A model generated the notes under the pieces. The model was not told where the DNA came from and ran no database searches. It was given only the letters and a program-made list of their open reading frames with translations. The position numbers were made by a program, and so were the translations under genes. Source: Nitrospira sp. (GTDB lineage: Bacteria; Nitrospirota; Nitrospiria; Nitrospirales; Nitrospiraceae). Taken from it: DNA of 7,826 nucleotides. Positions 1 to 6,985 of the stretch are shown here, in pieces; the first letter of the stretch is position 1, and every line of letters starts with the position of its first letter. The stretch covers positions 1-7,826 of the forward strand of contig JAOUEB010000048.1 in the NCBI GenBank assembly GCA_029858925.1, in the 5' to 3' direction.

Positions 1-1953
1 TCGCGCTGGTGGCAGGGCGCTTTCCACAAGGCGATAGGCCGGCTCTACATCGAAGATGTCCGGTTCGAGCAGATGGTGAACGCTTACGTCTTCACCATCT
101 CCGTCCCCGTGATGGACAACTTGCGATACGAAGTCGTCGGGGTGCTCCACCGTGTAATCGACGCCAAAGAATTCTTTGCTCCCTCGACCCACGTCATCCG
201 ATTCGGAAAGACCGGCCACGTCATGCTGATCGATTCCAACGGCATCGTCCTCAGCTGCCCGGTCCTGCCCACGGGGGTGTCGCTGTCCGATGGGGATCTC
301 ATCCCCCTCGTCACGCCCCAGCAACCTGGTTGGACGCAAGCTCCCAGCGACGGGCACGGCGGACAATCCGCTTCGGTGATCGGTTTCGCCCCCTTGCCGG
401 AAACGAGCCGCGCAACCAATGGCTCGATCGAGAACGGGTCCTGGCACACCTTCGTCTGGCAGTCGTCCGATGAAATCTTCGCCCCGATCCAGCATCTCTT
501 CACATGGATCACCGTCTTCGGAGCCGTCGCCATCGCGTTACTGGCCGCGCTGGGGTTCGTCGCAGCCGGCCGCATCGTGACTCCCGTTCGGCAGCTCCAA
601 CAGGCCGCCCAAGCAATCGGCCGCGGCGAGCTCCGGACACCGATCGAGATCCACACAGGGGACGAGCTGGAAGATTTGGCCGGTGAATTCAACCGGATGA
701 ACCAACAGCTGAAGGCCGCCTTTGCGGGGCTGACCGACGAAGTCAAGTTGAAAACCCAGGAAGTCCAGTTGTTGCAACAGTCCACAGACCACATCCTGGA
801 TGCCGTCCCCACCCCAATCCTCTTGATCGACGCCGATGAAGTCGTACGATACATCAACCGCGCGGCGCGCGAATCGTTCATGATCCAGGATGCGTCTCTG
901 TCGCCGGCGCCGCTCCACAGCATTTTGCCCCTCGATGCCGCCACGCTGAATCAACTTCGACAGGAATTCCACACCGATCGAAACGGATCGGAGTCACAAC
1001 AAACCGATGCGACCTATGGCGTGGCGCCCAGAGATCCGCTCGCTCCTGCCGTCGAGCAGAGGTCGTCCATGGACCGTTCGGAGCTCCACATCGGAGCGCG
1101 CGTCTACCACTACCAATGGTTCCGGATGCCGGGCAAACCCGGGCAACAGGACAGCATTGGGCTAGTCCTGCGGGATACGACGGACGAGAGCCTCCTGCAC
1201 GATCAGCTCATCCAAGCCGAAAAAACCGACAGCCTGGGCGTATTGACCGCCGGGATTGGCCATGAACTTAACAATCCGTTGTTCGGCATCGTCGGGTTAG
1301 GCGAAGCGATTCAAGAAGAACAGAACCTCGAACGGGTGAAAGCCTATGCCCGCGATATCGTGGCGCATGGCCGGCGCATGGCGACCATCATCAAAGACTT
1401 CACCGGCGTGGCAAGCCGAGAGGTCTCAGGTCAGCGAGTGCCGGTCTCGCTCGAAGAGGAGTTGGACCGAGCGCTGACAACGGTACAGTCGGCTGTGGAG
1501 ACGAACGGCGTCGTGGTCACCAAACTCTACGCGGGGAATGTGCGCGTGCTGGCGCTGCCGGACCAGCTTCGCCAGGCCTTGGCAAATGTGATGACCAACG
1601 CGGTGCAGGCCATGGGAGGCTCAGGCACGCTCACGCTGGCTACAGCCCAGGCTGATCACACCGGCACTGCAACGATTGCCGACTCGGGGCCCGGCATCTC
1701 CAAGCAGCGCTTGCCGAAAGTCTTCGATCCGTTTTTTACGACCAAGGGGCAGGGAGAAGGGTCGGGCCTCGGGCTGACGGTGGCAAGGCGCATCATCAGA
1801 AAATTCGGAGGCGACGTCCGCATCGAGAGTCTTGAAGGGCGCGGCACCACCTGTATTGTAACCTTGCCGATCCTTGCTACTGCCGCTGGAGAGGGGGGGA
1901 CATGGACTCCATCCGTTTCACGCTCAGAGCCGCAGCCATCACACTCCTCGTAG
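1..1953 (+). CDS. Sensor histidine kinase, 5' end outside the window
   Basis: This is the C-terminal 650 residues of a membrane-bound sensor histidine kinase that would autophosphorylate on histidine in response to a periplasmic signal. The frame is open from base 1, and the codons before the first Met (base 73) read like the distal part of a dCache sensor (YIED, then ISVPVMD), so that Met is not taken as the true start. Counting from the first codon in the window, a hydrophobic segment lies at about 165-190, then HAMP (about 192-245), a PAS-like region (about 262-395) with a polar, probably disordered insert, and HisKA with GHELNNP, His421 being the phospho-acceptor. The HATPase has N-box Asn533, G1 box DSGPGI (Asp561), F box FDPFFTTK and G2 box GSGLGL. 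No receiver domain is attached. The last roughly 25 residues, after TLPI, are low-complexity and partly overlap the next gene. The kinase identity is firm; the ligand and cognate regulator are unknown. Confidence 0.95.
   Translation, partial: SRWWQGAFHKAIGRLYIEDVRFEQMVNAYVFTISVPVMDNLRYEVVGVLHRVIDAKEFFAPSTHVIRFGKTGHVMLIDSNGIVLSCPVLPTGVSLSDGDLIPLVTPQQPGWTQAPSDGHGGQSASVIGFAPLPETSRATNGSIENGSWHTFVWQSSDEIFAPIQHLFTWITVFGAVAIALLAALGFVAAGRIVTPVRQLQQAAQAIGRGELRTPIEIHTGDELEDLAGEFNRMNQQLKAAFAGLTDEVKLKTQEVQLLQQSTDHILDAVPTPILLIDADEVVRYINRAARESFMIQDASLSPAPLHSILPLDAATLNQLRQEFHTDRNGSESQQTDATYGVAPRDPLAPAVEQRSSMDRSELHIGARVYHYQWFRMPGKPGQQDSIGLVLRDTTDESLLHDQLIQAEKTDSLGVLTAGIGHELNNPLFGIVGLGEAIQEEQNLERVKAYARDIVAHGRRMATIIKDFTGVASREVSGQRVPVSLEEELDRALTTVQSAVETNGVVVTKLYAGNVRVLALPDQLRQALANVMTNAVQAMGGSGTLTLATAQADHTGTATIADSGPGISKQRLPKVFDPFFTTKGQGEGSGLGLTVARRIIRKFGGDVRIESLEGRGTTCIVTLPILATAAGEGGTWTPSVSRSEPQPSHSS
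1888..1894 (+). promoter_or_regulatory. Ribosome binding site of the heme protein gene, inside the kinase gene
   Basis: The purine-rich stretch GGAGAGG, followed by more G, sits 7 nt before the ATG at 1902 and is itself inside the last codons of the histidine kinase gene. It supports 1902 as the start and fits translation of the heme protein by ribosomes that have just read the kinase gene. Confidence 0.6.
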
Positions 1954-2495
1954 CATGGTGCTGGGGCAGCGCCTCATCGCCGTTCGCGAAGAACAGCCCC
2001 GGCGCCGACGGCATCCCGCCGGAAAAGGTCGCCGATTACGTCCATGCCGTGCTGGAAGCCGACCGCACGATATACACCACCCACATTGTGAATCGTATGC
2101 AGGAAAAGGGCATCGTGTCGGCGGCTGAACATTGGGAACAGGAGAATGCCCTCCCGCTGCCGGCGCAATTCCTTCAGCATTCAGGCCGGCTTGTCGCGGA
2201 GAGTGGAGGTGGAATTCGCTACCGACTCATCGGGCAGTGGCCGATCTATCAGCGCAACGCTCCGGCGACGGATTTCGAGCGCAAAGCGCTGAACACGCTC
2301 CGGCGCCAGCCTGAACGTCCGGTCACCGGCATCGTGGCCAGCGGTAAAAAACAATACTTCCAAGCCATCTATCCGGACCGTGCCGTCTCAAGCGCCTGCG
2401 TAACGTGCCACAACAGCCATCCCTTGAGTCCAAAGCAGGACTTCAAGTTGAACGAAGTGATAGGCGGCATCGCCATCACGATTCCGCTGGAATGA
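1902..2495 (+). CDS. Exported c-type heme protein, DUF3365/Tll0287-like
   Basis: This is a 197-residue protein with a hydrophobic N-terminal segment (about 8-25) that looks like a Sec signal peptide. Cleavage near the Ala/Ser-rich GSASS is likely; the Cys at 20 is preceded by Trp, so it is not a good lipobox. The mature part resembles the DUF3365 (Tll0287-like) domain: an N-terminal helical region, the pair GQWPIYQRNAP (111-121), and a single c-type heme site CVTCH at 166-170 followed by NSHP. The family is known as a monoheme c-type cytochrome fold found alone or as the sensor part of signalling proteins. It should therefore be periplasmic or membrane-anchored and carry one covalent heme. 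The start overlaps the kinase gene by 52 bp, so the two are probably co-expressed. A role in redox or gas sensing for the kinase is inference; electron transfer is the alternative. Confidence 0.85.
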   Translation: MDSIRFTLRAAAITLLVAWCWGSASSPFAKNSPGADGIPPEKVADYVHAVLEADRTIYTTHIVNRMQEKGIVSAAEHWEQENALPLPAQFLQHSGRLVAESGGGIRYRLIGQWPIYQRNAPATDFERKALNTLRRQPERPVTGIVASGKKQYFQAIYPDRAVSSACVTCHNSHPLSPKQDFKLNEVIGGIAITIPLE

Positions 2496-2504
2496 GGGAA
2501 CGCA

Positions 2505-2589
2505 GTCATTCGTCACTGGTCACGTGTCATTGGTGGAAGACATCGCTAACGGCCCGATAGCCAATGACTATTGATCGATGACCACTGAC
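2505..2589. repeat. Inverted repeat built from 7-nt units between convergent genes
   Basis: The left half is four head-to-tail heptamers starting with GTCA: gtcattc, gtcactg, gtcacgt, gtcattg (2505-2532). The right half is four heptamers in the opposite orientation: caatgac, tattgat, cgatgac, cactgac (2562-2589), three of them ending in the complementary TGAC or TGAT. Inner arms gtcattgg (2526-2533) and ccaatgac (2561-2568) pair perfectly. Outer arms 2512-2522 and 2579-2589 pair with one mismatch. The spacer is 27 nt. The element lies between the stop of the heme protein gene and the stop of the AI-2E family gene, so it could act as a bidirectional transcript-end structure. No T-run follows either arm, so it is not a classical intrinsic terminator. 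A dispersed repeat element is the main alternative. Confidence 0.7.
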
Positions 2590-2614
2590 GTCAGGAGAGC
2601 ACGGCAAAAAGAAA

Positions 2615-3709
2615 TTAAGAAGGAGATGGGGGGCCACCGGCTGAACTCACGGGCTTGTGATACTCCTCGCGGTAAATCTGAACCGCCGTCAGCAAGAGGC
2701 TGACCAGGATGGGCCCGACGAAGAGCCCCAGTACTCCATAGAGTGCCAACCCTCCGAGCACACTCAACACCAGCAGCAGAATGGGAATCTGCACGTCCTG
2801 ACCGATCAGCCACGGTCGAAGAAACTGGTCGACCATGGACACGACGCCGATGCCCCACGCCAGCATGATGAGGGCCTTCCCAATCGGACCGATCCAAAGC
2901 AGATAGAGCACCACCGGCCCCCAGACCAGCGCCGTCCCGCCGAATGGAATCGGCGCCAGCATGATCGTCAATACCGTGAGCACCACCGGGAACGGAACAC
3001 CGAGCGCAAGATAGGCCAGCCCGGCCAATACTCCCTGGACAATCGCCGTCACTAACATCCCCTTGACCACCGCACGAATCGTCAGATCCAGCCTGGTCAC
3101 GATCTTCTGCTTATGTGACTCGTCCATCGGAATCAGCTCGTAGAAAGCAGCGAACCATTTTGATCCGTCCTTGAACAAGAAAAACAGCACGAGCAGCATG
3201 ATAAAGAAATTCGTCACCAGGATAGCCGCGTTTTTCAGCAGATCGCCCATCTGCCCGACGAGAAACTGGCTGAGTCCTTTCACGCCCGCCAATACCGACT
3301 GCTCCATTGAGAATTTCTGTATATCGATCTCGGCGGCGGCAGTCCTCAGCCTCTCGCCAATAAGCGGGATTGTCGCCAATTGGTCCGGGAGACGGTGAAG
3401 TCCGCCGGAGACGATCCATGATCGAATCGTCTGCTCTGCCGCGCCGGCTTCACGCACCAGCATCACCCCCATCACGGTCAACGGCACGACAACCATGCCC
3501 AACGCTCCGGCGGTCAGCACCGCGGCAGAAAGCGTCTCGTTCTCATTGACTAGTTTGGAGAGTTTGAGATGGAGCGGAAACGCCCAATGGGCTAAGAGCC
3601 CGGCCAACAGAGCCGGAAACACAAACGGCTGGAGCATGAGCCCCATCTGGTAAAGCAGCAGCGCCAGCAGGGCAAAGAACACGATGGAGAACAGTTGCTG
3701 TCGATTCAT
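2615..3709 (-). CDS. AI-2E (PerM/UPF0118) family membrane transporter
   Basis: This is a 364-residue integral membrane protein with the layout of the AI-2E transporter family. Two hydrophobic helices open the protein (about 5-41), a third follows (about 62-84), then a soluble amphipathic region (about 85-155). A second membrane half runs from about 158 to 345 and includes the family-like stretches FFLFKDG (176-182), IPFGGTALVWGPVV (254-267), VDQFLRPWLIG (293-303) and GLFVGPILVSLLL near the end. The length matches the family norm. Members are reported to export AI-2 or to act in Na+/H+ exchange or as permeases of unknown substrate, so the substrate here cannot be named. The ATG at 3709 gives a normal N terminus but has no clear Shine-Dalgarno sequence. 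The gene lies 138 bp downstream of the bactofilin gene on the same strand and may be the last gene of that transcript. Confidence 0.9.
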   Translation of the reverse strand: MNRQQLFSIVFFALLALLLYQMGLMLQPFVFPALLAGLLAHWAFPLHLKLSKLVNENETLSAAVLTAGALGMVVVPLTVMGVMLVREAGAAEQTIRSWIVSGGLHRLPDQLATIPLIGERLRTAAAEIDIQKFSMEQSVLAGVKGLSQFLVGQMGDLLKNAAILVTNFFIMLLVLFFLFKDGSKWFAAFYELIPMDESHKQKIVTRLDLTIRAVVKGMLVTAIVQGVLAGLAYLALGVPFPVVLTVLTIMLAPIPFGGTALVWGPVVLYLLWIGPIGKALIMLAWGIGVVSMVDQFLRPWLIGQDVQIPILLLVLSVLGGLALYGVLGLFVGPILVSLLLTAVQIYREEYHKPVSSAGGPPSPS

Positions 3710-3742
3710 GGGATCGTGAGCGCACGCACGGAGACAGCTTGC

Positions 3743-3760
3743 TGCCGGCGAAGCCGGGCA
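3743..3760 (-). other. Small GC-rich stem-loop before the AI-2E family gene
   Basis: Read on the - strand, ccggc and gccgg form a perfect 5-bp stem around the loop ttc, extended by two more pairs past a bulged base. It lies 33 nt before the start codon at 3709, in the gap after the bactofilin gene. There is no T-run, so it is not a convincing terminator. It may be a leader or processing structure, or chance in GC-rich DNA. Nothing else was recognised in this gap. Confidence 0.25.
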
Positions 3761-3847
3761 CCATCTCTCATCGAGAAAAACGCGGCAGGAAAGACAGCGA
3801 CAACGAGCGCGAAGACTTCGAAGACGGTCTCGGCGTCAGACAGGCTC

Positions 3848-4291
3848 CTAGAGATTGGAGTCCTTCCCGATCAAAGCCACGGGTCTTCCGCGGTGCTGGT
3901 TCATGTCGTGGGTGTTGCCGGGCAATCGAGGCGCCTCTTCCGGCCAAGCCGTCGCGCCCATGTCGCTGACGCCCTGAAACTTAGCTCCCTCCTCCATCAC
4001 CATGACCGGACAATGCACTTCGCCGATCAGCGTCGCCGTCTTCAACAGCTGCACCCGCTCAGTTGCCGTCACCGTGGCCTTGATGCGCCCGCTGCTGATG
4101 ATCGATCCCGCCGAGATCGTGCCTTTGACGATTCCATCTTCACCGACGATGACTTCGCCCTTGGTCTGCACATCGCCTTCCAGCCGGCCATCGATCCGTA
4201 CCGTGCCTTCGACCTTGATCTCACCCTTCAGCTCAACCCCTTTGGCGAGCAGAGTGATATTGTCCTCGTCCATATATCCGGTTTTTTTCAT
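3848..4291 (-). CDS. Bactofilin family polymer-forming cytoskeletal protein
   Basis: This is a 147-residue protein whose core (about 12-108) is a bactofilin (DUF583) domain. It shows short beta-turn repeats rich in Gly and Val, such as KGEIKVEGTVRIDGRLEGDV, then GEVIVGEDGIVKGTISAGSI, that build the right-handed beta-helix of the family. Bactofilins polymerise without nucleotide, often bind the inner membrane, and in several bacteria position peptidoglycan-modifying enzymes. A short N-terminal tail (MKKTGYMDEDN) precedes the core, and a Pro/His-rich, probably disordered tail follows it (about 110-147). The ATG at 4291 is preferred over the Met at residue 7 because it has a good Shine-Dalgarno sequence. 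The gene begins 117 bp after the PBP1b-like gene and precedes the AI-2E family gene, which fits a cell-shape or wall-synthesis role. That role is inferred from family and context. Confidence 0.93.
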   Translation of the reverse strand: MKKTGYMDEDNITLLAKGVELKGEIKVEGTVRIDGRLEGDVQTKGEVIVGEDGIVKGTISAGSIISSGRIKATVTATERVQLLKTATLIGEVHCPVMVMEEGAKFQGVSDMGATAWPEEAPRLPGNTHDMNQHRGRPVALIGKDSNL

Positions 4292-4295
4292 AGGG

Positions 4296-4302
4296 ACTCC
4301 TC
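4296..4302 (-). promoter_or_regulatory. Ribosome binding site of the bactofilin gene
   Basis: On the - strand GAGGAGT precedes the ATG at 4291, with GGAG five nucleotides from the start codon. It is the strongest Shine-Dalgarno sequence in the window and fixes the start. The coding sequence begins with ATG followed by a run of seven A. Confidence 0.75.
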
Positions 4303-4344
4303 GTTGAAACTAGCCGAGGCCCAGAATACCGCAAGACGCGTCGG

Positions 4345-4356
4345 ACTACTAGTAGT
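4345..4356. other. Perfect 12-bp palindrome upstream of the bactofilin gene
   Basis: The sequence actactagtagt is fully self-complementary and lies in the 117-bp gap between the PBP1b-like gene and the bactofilin gene, 53 bp before the bactofilin start. It could be a binding site for a dimeric regulator, but no promoter with convincing -35 and -10 boxes was found next to it, so function is speculative. Confidence 0.3.
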
Positions 4357-4408
4357 TGTTGAGAATCGACGGAAGCAATGTAAGCGGCCTGTGATTTCAC
4401 CCATCTGG

Positions 4409-6718
4409 TCAGGAGAATCCGAATGTCTGTTTGAGCCGCTCCCACATTCCTCCCCCATGGACTTCGCAATAGACGGTCGGCTCTGTGCCGACAATGAAGA
4501 CCTCGGAGATTTTCTCCGGACATTGAGACGTGGCCAGTTGGCCTGTTTTGGGGTCGACCCGACGCTCGATCATTCCCTCAGGCATCTCAAAATCCGGCTG
4601 GTCGGGCCGGATAAGCCGAGCCGCCAGCTCGCTCCAAATCGGAAGCGCCGCTTGCGCGCCGGTCAGTTTGATCGACCGCTCATCGTCAAATCCCACCCAC
4701 ACCCCAATCACGAGATCCGTCGTATAACCGACAAACCACGCATCTCGATACCCGTCCGTCGTGCCCGTCTTGCCTGCAACAGGGCCCTGCACCCCAAGCG
4801 CTCTGGCCTTGGCGCCGGTTCCCCGATCAACCACACCTTTCAGCAGCGACGTCACAAGATACGCGCCTTGCGGCGAGGCGGCCTGGCGTCGGTCGATGGC
4901 AGGACTCCAGACCGTCTCGCCGGTCTCACGCGCCATGTTGGAAATGGCGATCGGACGCACCGCGATGCCGTAATTGGCCAGTCCTCCATAGGCCGACGTA
5001 ATGTCGAGCAAGGAGACAGCAGAGCTGCCCAACGCCACGGAGAGGTTGTTGGGCAGCGGCGTAGTGATCCCAAACGCCCGCAGCATGCCGAGGAAGGGCG
5101 CGATACCGGTCTGGTGAGCCACACGCACGGCCGGGACATTCAAAGATTGTTCGAGAGCGGTTCGCACCGTCACTTGGCCGCGATATTGCCGATCGTAATT
5201 CTGCGGCGACCAGGGGCCGGTTCCAGACTCCAGAGTGACCGGCTCATCCTCCAACAAGGTGGCGGGAGTCAACCCAGCCGCCCCCTGCTCTCGCGCCGCC
5301 TCAAACGCGGCCAGATACACAAACGGCTTGAAGAGCGACCCAGCCGACCGATGCGCTTGCGCCGCACGGTTGAATTGGCTCACCCGATAATCCCGTCCAC
5401 CCACCATCGCGAGAATGTGTCCAGTCTTCGCCTCCAGCACGGCAATCGCGCCCTGAAGCGTCGACTCCCCCCCTTTGAGCTGTGGATAGGCCGTTTCCAG
5501 ATTGGACAATCCCCGCTGCAATGACTGCGCGGCGAGTTGCTGGATCCACGGATCGAGCGTCGAAAAAATCCTGGCTCCCTCCGGGATGCCCATGCCGGCC
5601 CCTTCCTCGACCTGCCGGAGCAGATAGTCGACGAAATGCGGCGCATCGCTCAGCGCATCCTGGGTCAAGACTACCCGCACCGGTCGATTCACCGCCTGAG
5701 CCCAGGCTGGCTCCGTCACGAGCCCCTGGTCCCGGAGACGACGAAGTACCACGTTCCTGCGCTCTGTCGCGTGCTCGATATGTTTCACCGGCGAGTAGGT
5801 GTTGGGCCCCTTGATCATTCCGACGATCAGCGCCACTTCGTCAACCGACAATTCATCGAGGCCTTTGCCGAAGTATCGATGGGCCGCCTCCCCGACACCA
5901 TAAATGGACACGGATCCGGCTTGGCCCAGATAGATTTCGTTGAGGTAGCTTTCGAGAATGTCTTCCTTCCGATACTTAAACTCCAGGACGACAGCCGCCA
6001 TTACCTCTTGCAGTTTGCGGCGTATGGTCCGCTGCGGCGAGTAGTAGAGGTTCTTGGCCAACTGTTGCGTGAGTGTGCTCCCGCCCTGCACGACGGCGCC
6101 GCGGGTCACGTTGATCCAGAGCGCCCGGCCAACGGCGATGGGATCGATCCCGTAGTGGGAAAAGAAGCGACGATCTTCGATGGCTAACAACGTCTGAACC
6201 AACATCGGCGGAATGCGGCTCAGTGGAATCCACTCCCGGACCTGTTTGGATCCGGCGCGCATTCCGCTGATGACCGCCGGTTCGAGCGCCACCCACGAGG
6301 CCGGTTGTTCATCCGGCAGCGACAGCACATCACTCACCATGCCGTCCGCCAGTCTCAACCGGACGGCTCTGGCCGGAAGATGGTTCTCTTCCTGGGCATG
6401 CAGAAAAAGATCGATCGATTCGTCCGTGAGGAGATATTCGCCGGCGCCCTTCGGCGCGCTATGGACTCGGCGGTATTCCAGCCGATGTAACCGATCCAGC
6501 AACCCGGACTGTTTCACCGACAACCCAGACTCCAGAAAGAACGGCGCACCATAGATCAACAACGGAGGATGTTCATCGCTCTTTGGCAACACCAGGCTCA
6601 TCGAGAGGATGAATCCGTAGACCACAAGACCTGCCACCCCGGCTCCGAGAATGCCAAGAGACGTGTAGAGAATACGCCGGATCCACATCAAAGGATCGGA
6701 CGAACTGTAAACAGACAT
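4409..6718 (-). CDS. mrcB: PBP1b-like class A penicillin-binding protein (glycosyltransferase/transpeptidase)
   Basis: This is a 769-residue bifunctional peptidoglycan synthase anchored in the inner membrane. It polymerises lipid II into glycan strands and cross-links the peptides. After a short cytoplasmic tail and one membrane helix (about 15-44), residues about 52-155 resemble the UB2H domain of E. coli PBP1b, including GEYLLTDESIDLF. The GT51 domain follows, with EDRRFFSHYGID (catalytic Glu181), QGGSTLTQQLAKNLY (211-225), RKLQE (234-238, second Glu at 238) and ILESYLNEIYLG (254-265). The transpeptidase has SLFK (461-464, nucleophile Ser461), SLN (525-527) and KTGT (650-653), so all three penicillin-binding motifs are intact. 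A C-terminal extension carries two Cys (733 and 751, CPE and YCEVHGG), more typical of PBP1a-type tails. An in-frame stop lies four codons upstream, so the start is Met1 or Met11. The symbol is a family-level assignment based on the UB2H-like region. It appears to lead a cluster with bactofilin and the AI-2E family gene. Confidence 0.95.
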   Translation of the reverse strand: MSVYSSSDPLMWIRRILYTSLGILGAGVAGLVVYGFILSMSLVLPKSDEHPPLLIYGAPFFLESGLSVKQSGLLDRLHRLEYRRVHSAPKGAGEYLLTDESIDLFLHAQEENHLPARAVRLRLADGMVSDVLSLPDEQPASWVALEPAVISGMRAGSKQVREWIPLSRIPPMLVQTLLAIEDRRFFSHYGIDPIAVGRALWINVTRGAVVQGGSTLTQQLAKNLYYSPQRTIRRKLQEVMAAVVLEFKYRKEDILESYLNEIYLGQAGSVSIYGVGEAAHRYFGKGLDELSVDEVALIVGMIKGPNTYSPVKHIEHATERRNVVLRRLRDQGLVTEPAWAQAVNRPVRVVLTQDALSDAPHFVDYLLRQVEEGAGMGIPEGARIFSTLDPWIQQLAAQSLQRGLSNLETAYPQLKGGESTLQGAIAVLEAKTGHILAMVGGRDYRVSQFNRAAQAHRSAGSLFKPFVYLAAFEAAREQGAAGLTPATLLEDEPVTLESGTGPWSPQNYDRQYRGQVTVRTALEQSLNVPAVRVAHQTGIAPFLGMLRAFGITTPLPNNLSVALGSSAVSLLDITSAYGGLANYGIAVRPIAISNMARETGETVWSPAIDRRQAASPQGAYLVTSLLKGVVDRGTGAKARALGVQGPVAGKTGTTDGYRDAWFVGYTTDLVIGVWVGFDDERSIKLTGAQAALPIWSELAARLIRPDQPDFEMPEGMIERRVDPKTGQLATSQCPEKISEVFIVGTEPTVYCEVHGGGMWERLKQTFGFS

Positions 6719-6729
6719 CCCTTCAGCTT

Positions 6730-6754
6730 ATTCCTTCCCGAGACAGAAGGGAAT
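6730..6754 (-). repeat. Inverted repeat in the leader of the PBP gene
   Basis: On the - strand attcccttc and gaaggaat can pair with one bulged base around an 8-nt loop, just before the PBP start at 6718. The downstream arm contains AAGGA, the best Shine-Dalgarno candidate, though it sits about 13 nt from the ATG. The hairpin could therefore hide the ribosome binding site. The effect is inferred from the sequence only. Confidence 0.35.
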
Positions 6755-6915
6755 CATCCCGTTGGAACAAGCAAGAGACTGCGACGACGGCTTGATCCGA
6801 CCTGCCTACTTGTGGCGAGAGACAACGCGGGCTCGCATAATCGTTCCGATAAGCCGCTGGACGGTCTCGCGAATTCCGGCAGATCATCCCATACCCCCTC
6901 TTTCGCGGTAACTCG

Positions 6916-6938
6916 TTGGAGGGCTATTCGTCCTCCAG
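6916..6938 (+). other. Stem-loop in the leader of the receiver gene
   Basis: The arms tggagg (6917-6922) and cctcca (6932-6937) pair perfectly around a 9-nt loop, with one extra wobble pair outside. The element is 47 nt before the start of the response regulator gene in the 267-bp divergent intergenic region. The only other item noted there is a -10-like CATAAT at 6836-6841, without a matching -35 box. No promoter is claimed for either gene. Confidence 0.25.
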
Positions 6939-6974
6939 AGATGCCGCTATCTTTCTACAACATATACAGAACCA

Positions 6975-6981
6975 GAGGGAG
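6975..6981 (+). promoter_or_regulatory. Ribosome binding site of the receiver gene
   Basis: GAGGGAG, within a longer purine run, lies just before the ATG at 6986 with GAGG seven nucleotides from it. It selects this start over the in-frame ATG at 6941, which would add fifteen residues not expected for a receiver domain. Confidence 0.65.
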
Positions 6982-6985
6982 AGGG

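Noticed and set aside
84..944. A 286-codon open frame on the - strand
   Set aside because: It lies opposite the well-supported histidine kinase and its product, rich in Ser, Trp and Arg, shows no domain.
3695..5524. A 609-codon open frame on the + strand
   Set aside because: It runs antisense through the start of the AI-2E family gene, all of the bactofilin gene and half of the PBP gene, all of which have clear family motifs. Its translation is Arg/His/Pro-rich with no recognisable domain, as expected for a shadow frame in GC-rich DNA.
6836..6841. CATAAT as a -10 box for the receiver gene
   Set aside because: No acceptable -35 hexamer lies 16-18 bp upstream, and the nearest TTG-containing hexamer is 20 bp away with only half the consensus bases.
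6569..6985. N-terminal extension of the receiver protein up to base 6569
   Set aside because: The extension overlaps the PBP gene antisense, has no domain, and a good ribosome binding site and exact receiver start are found at 6986.
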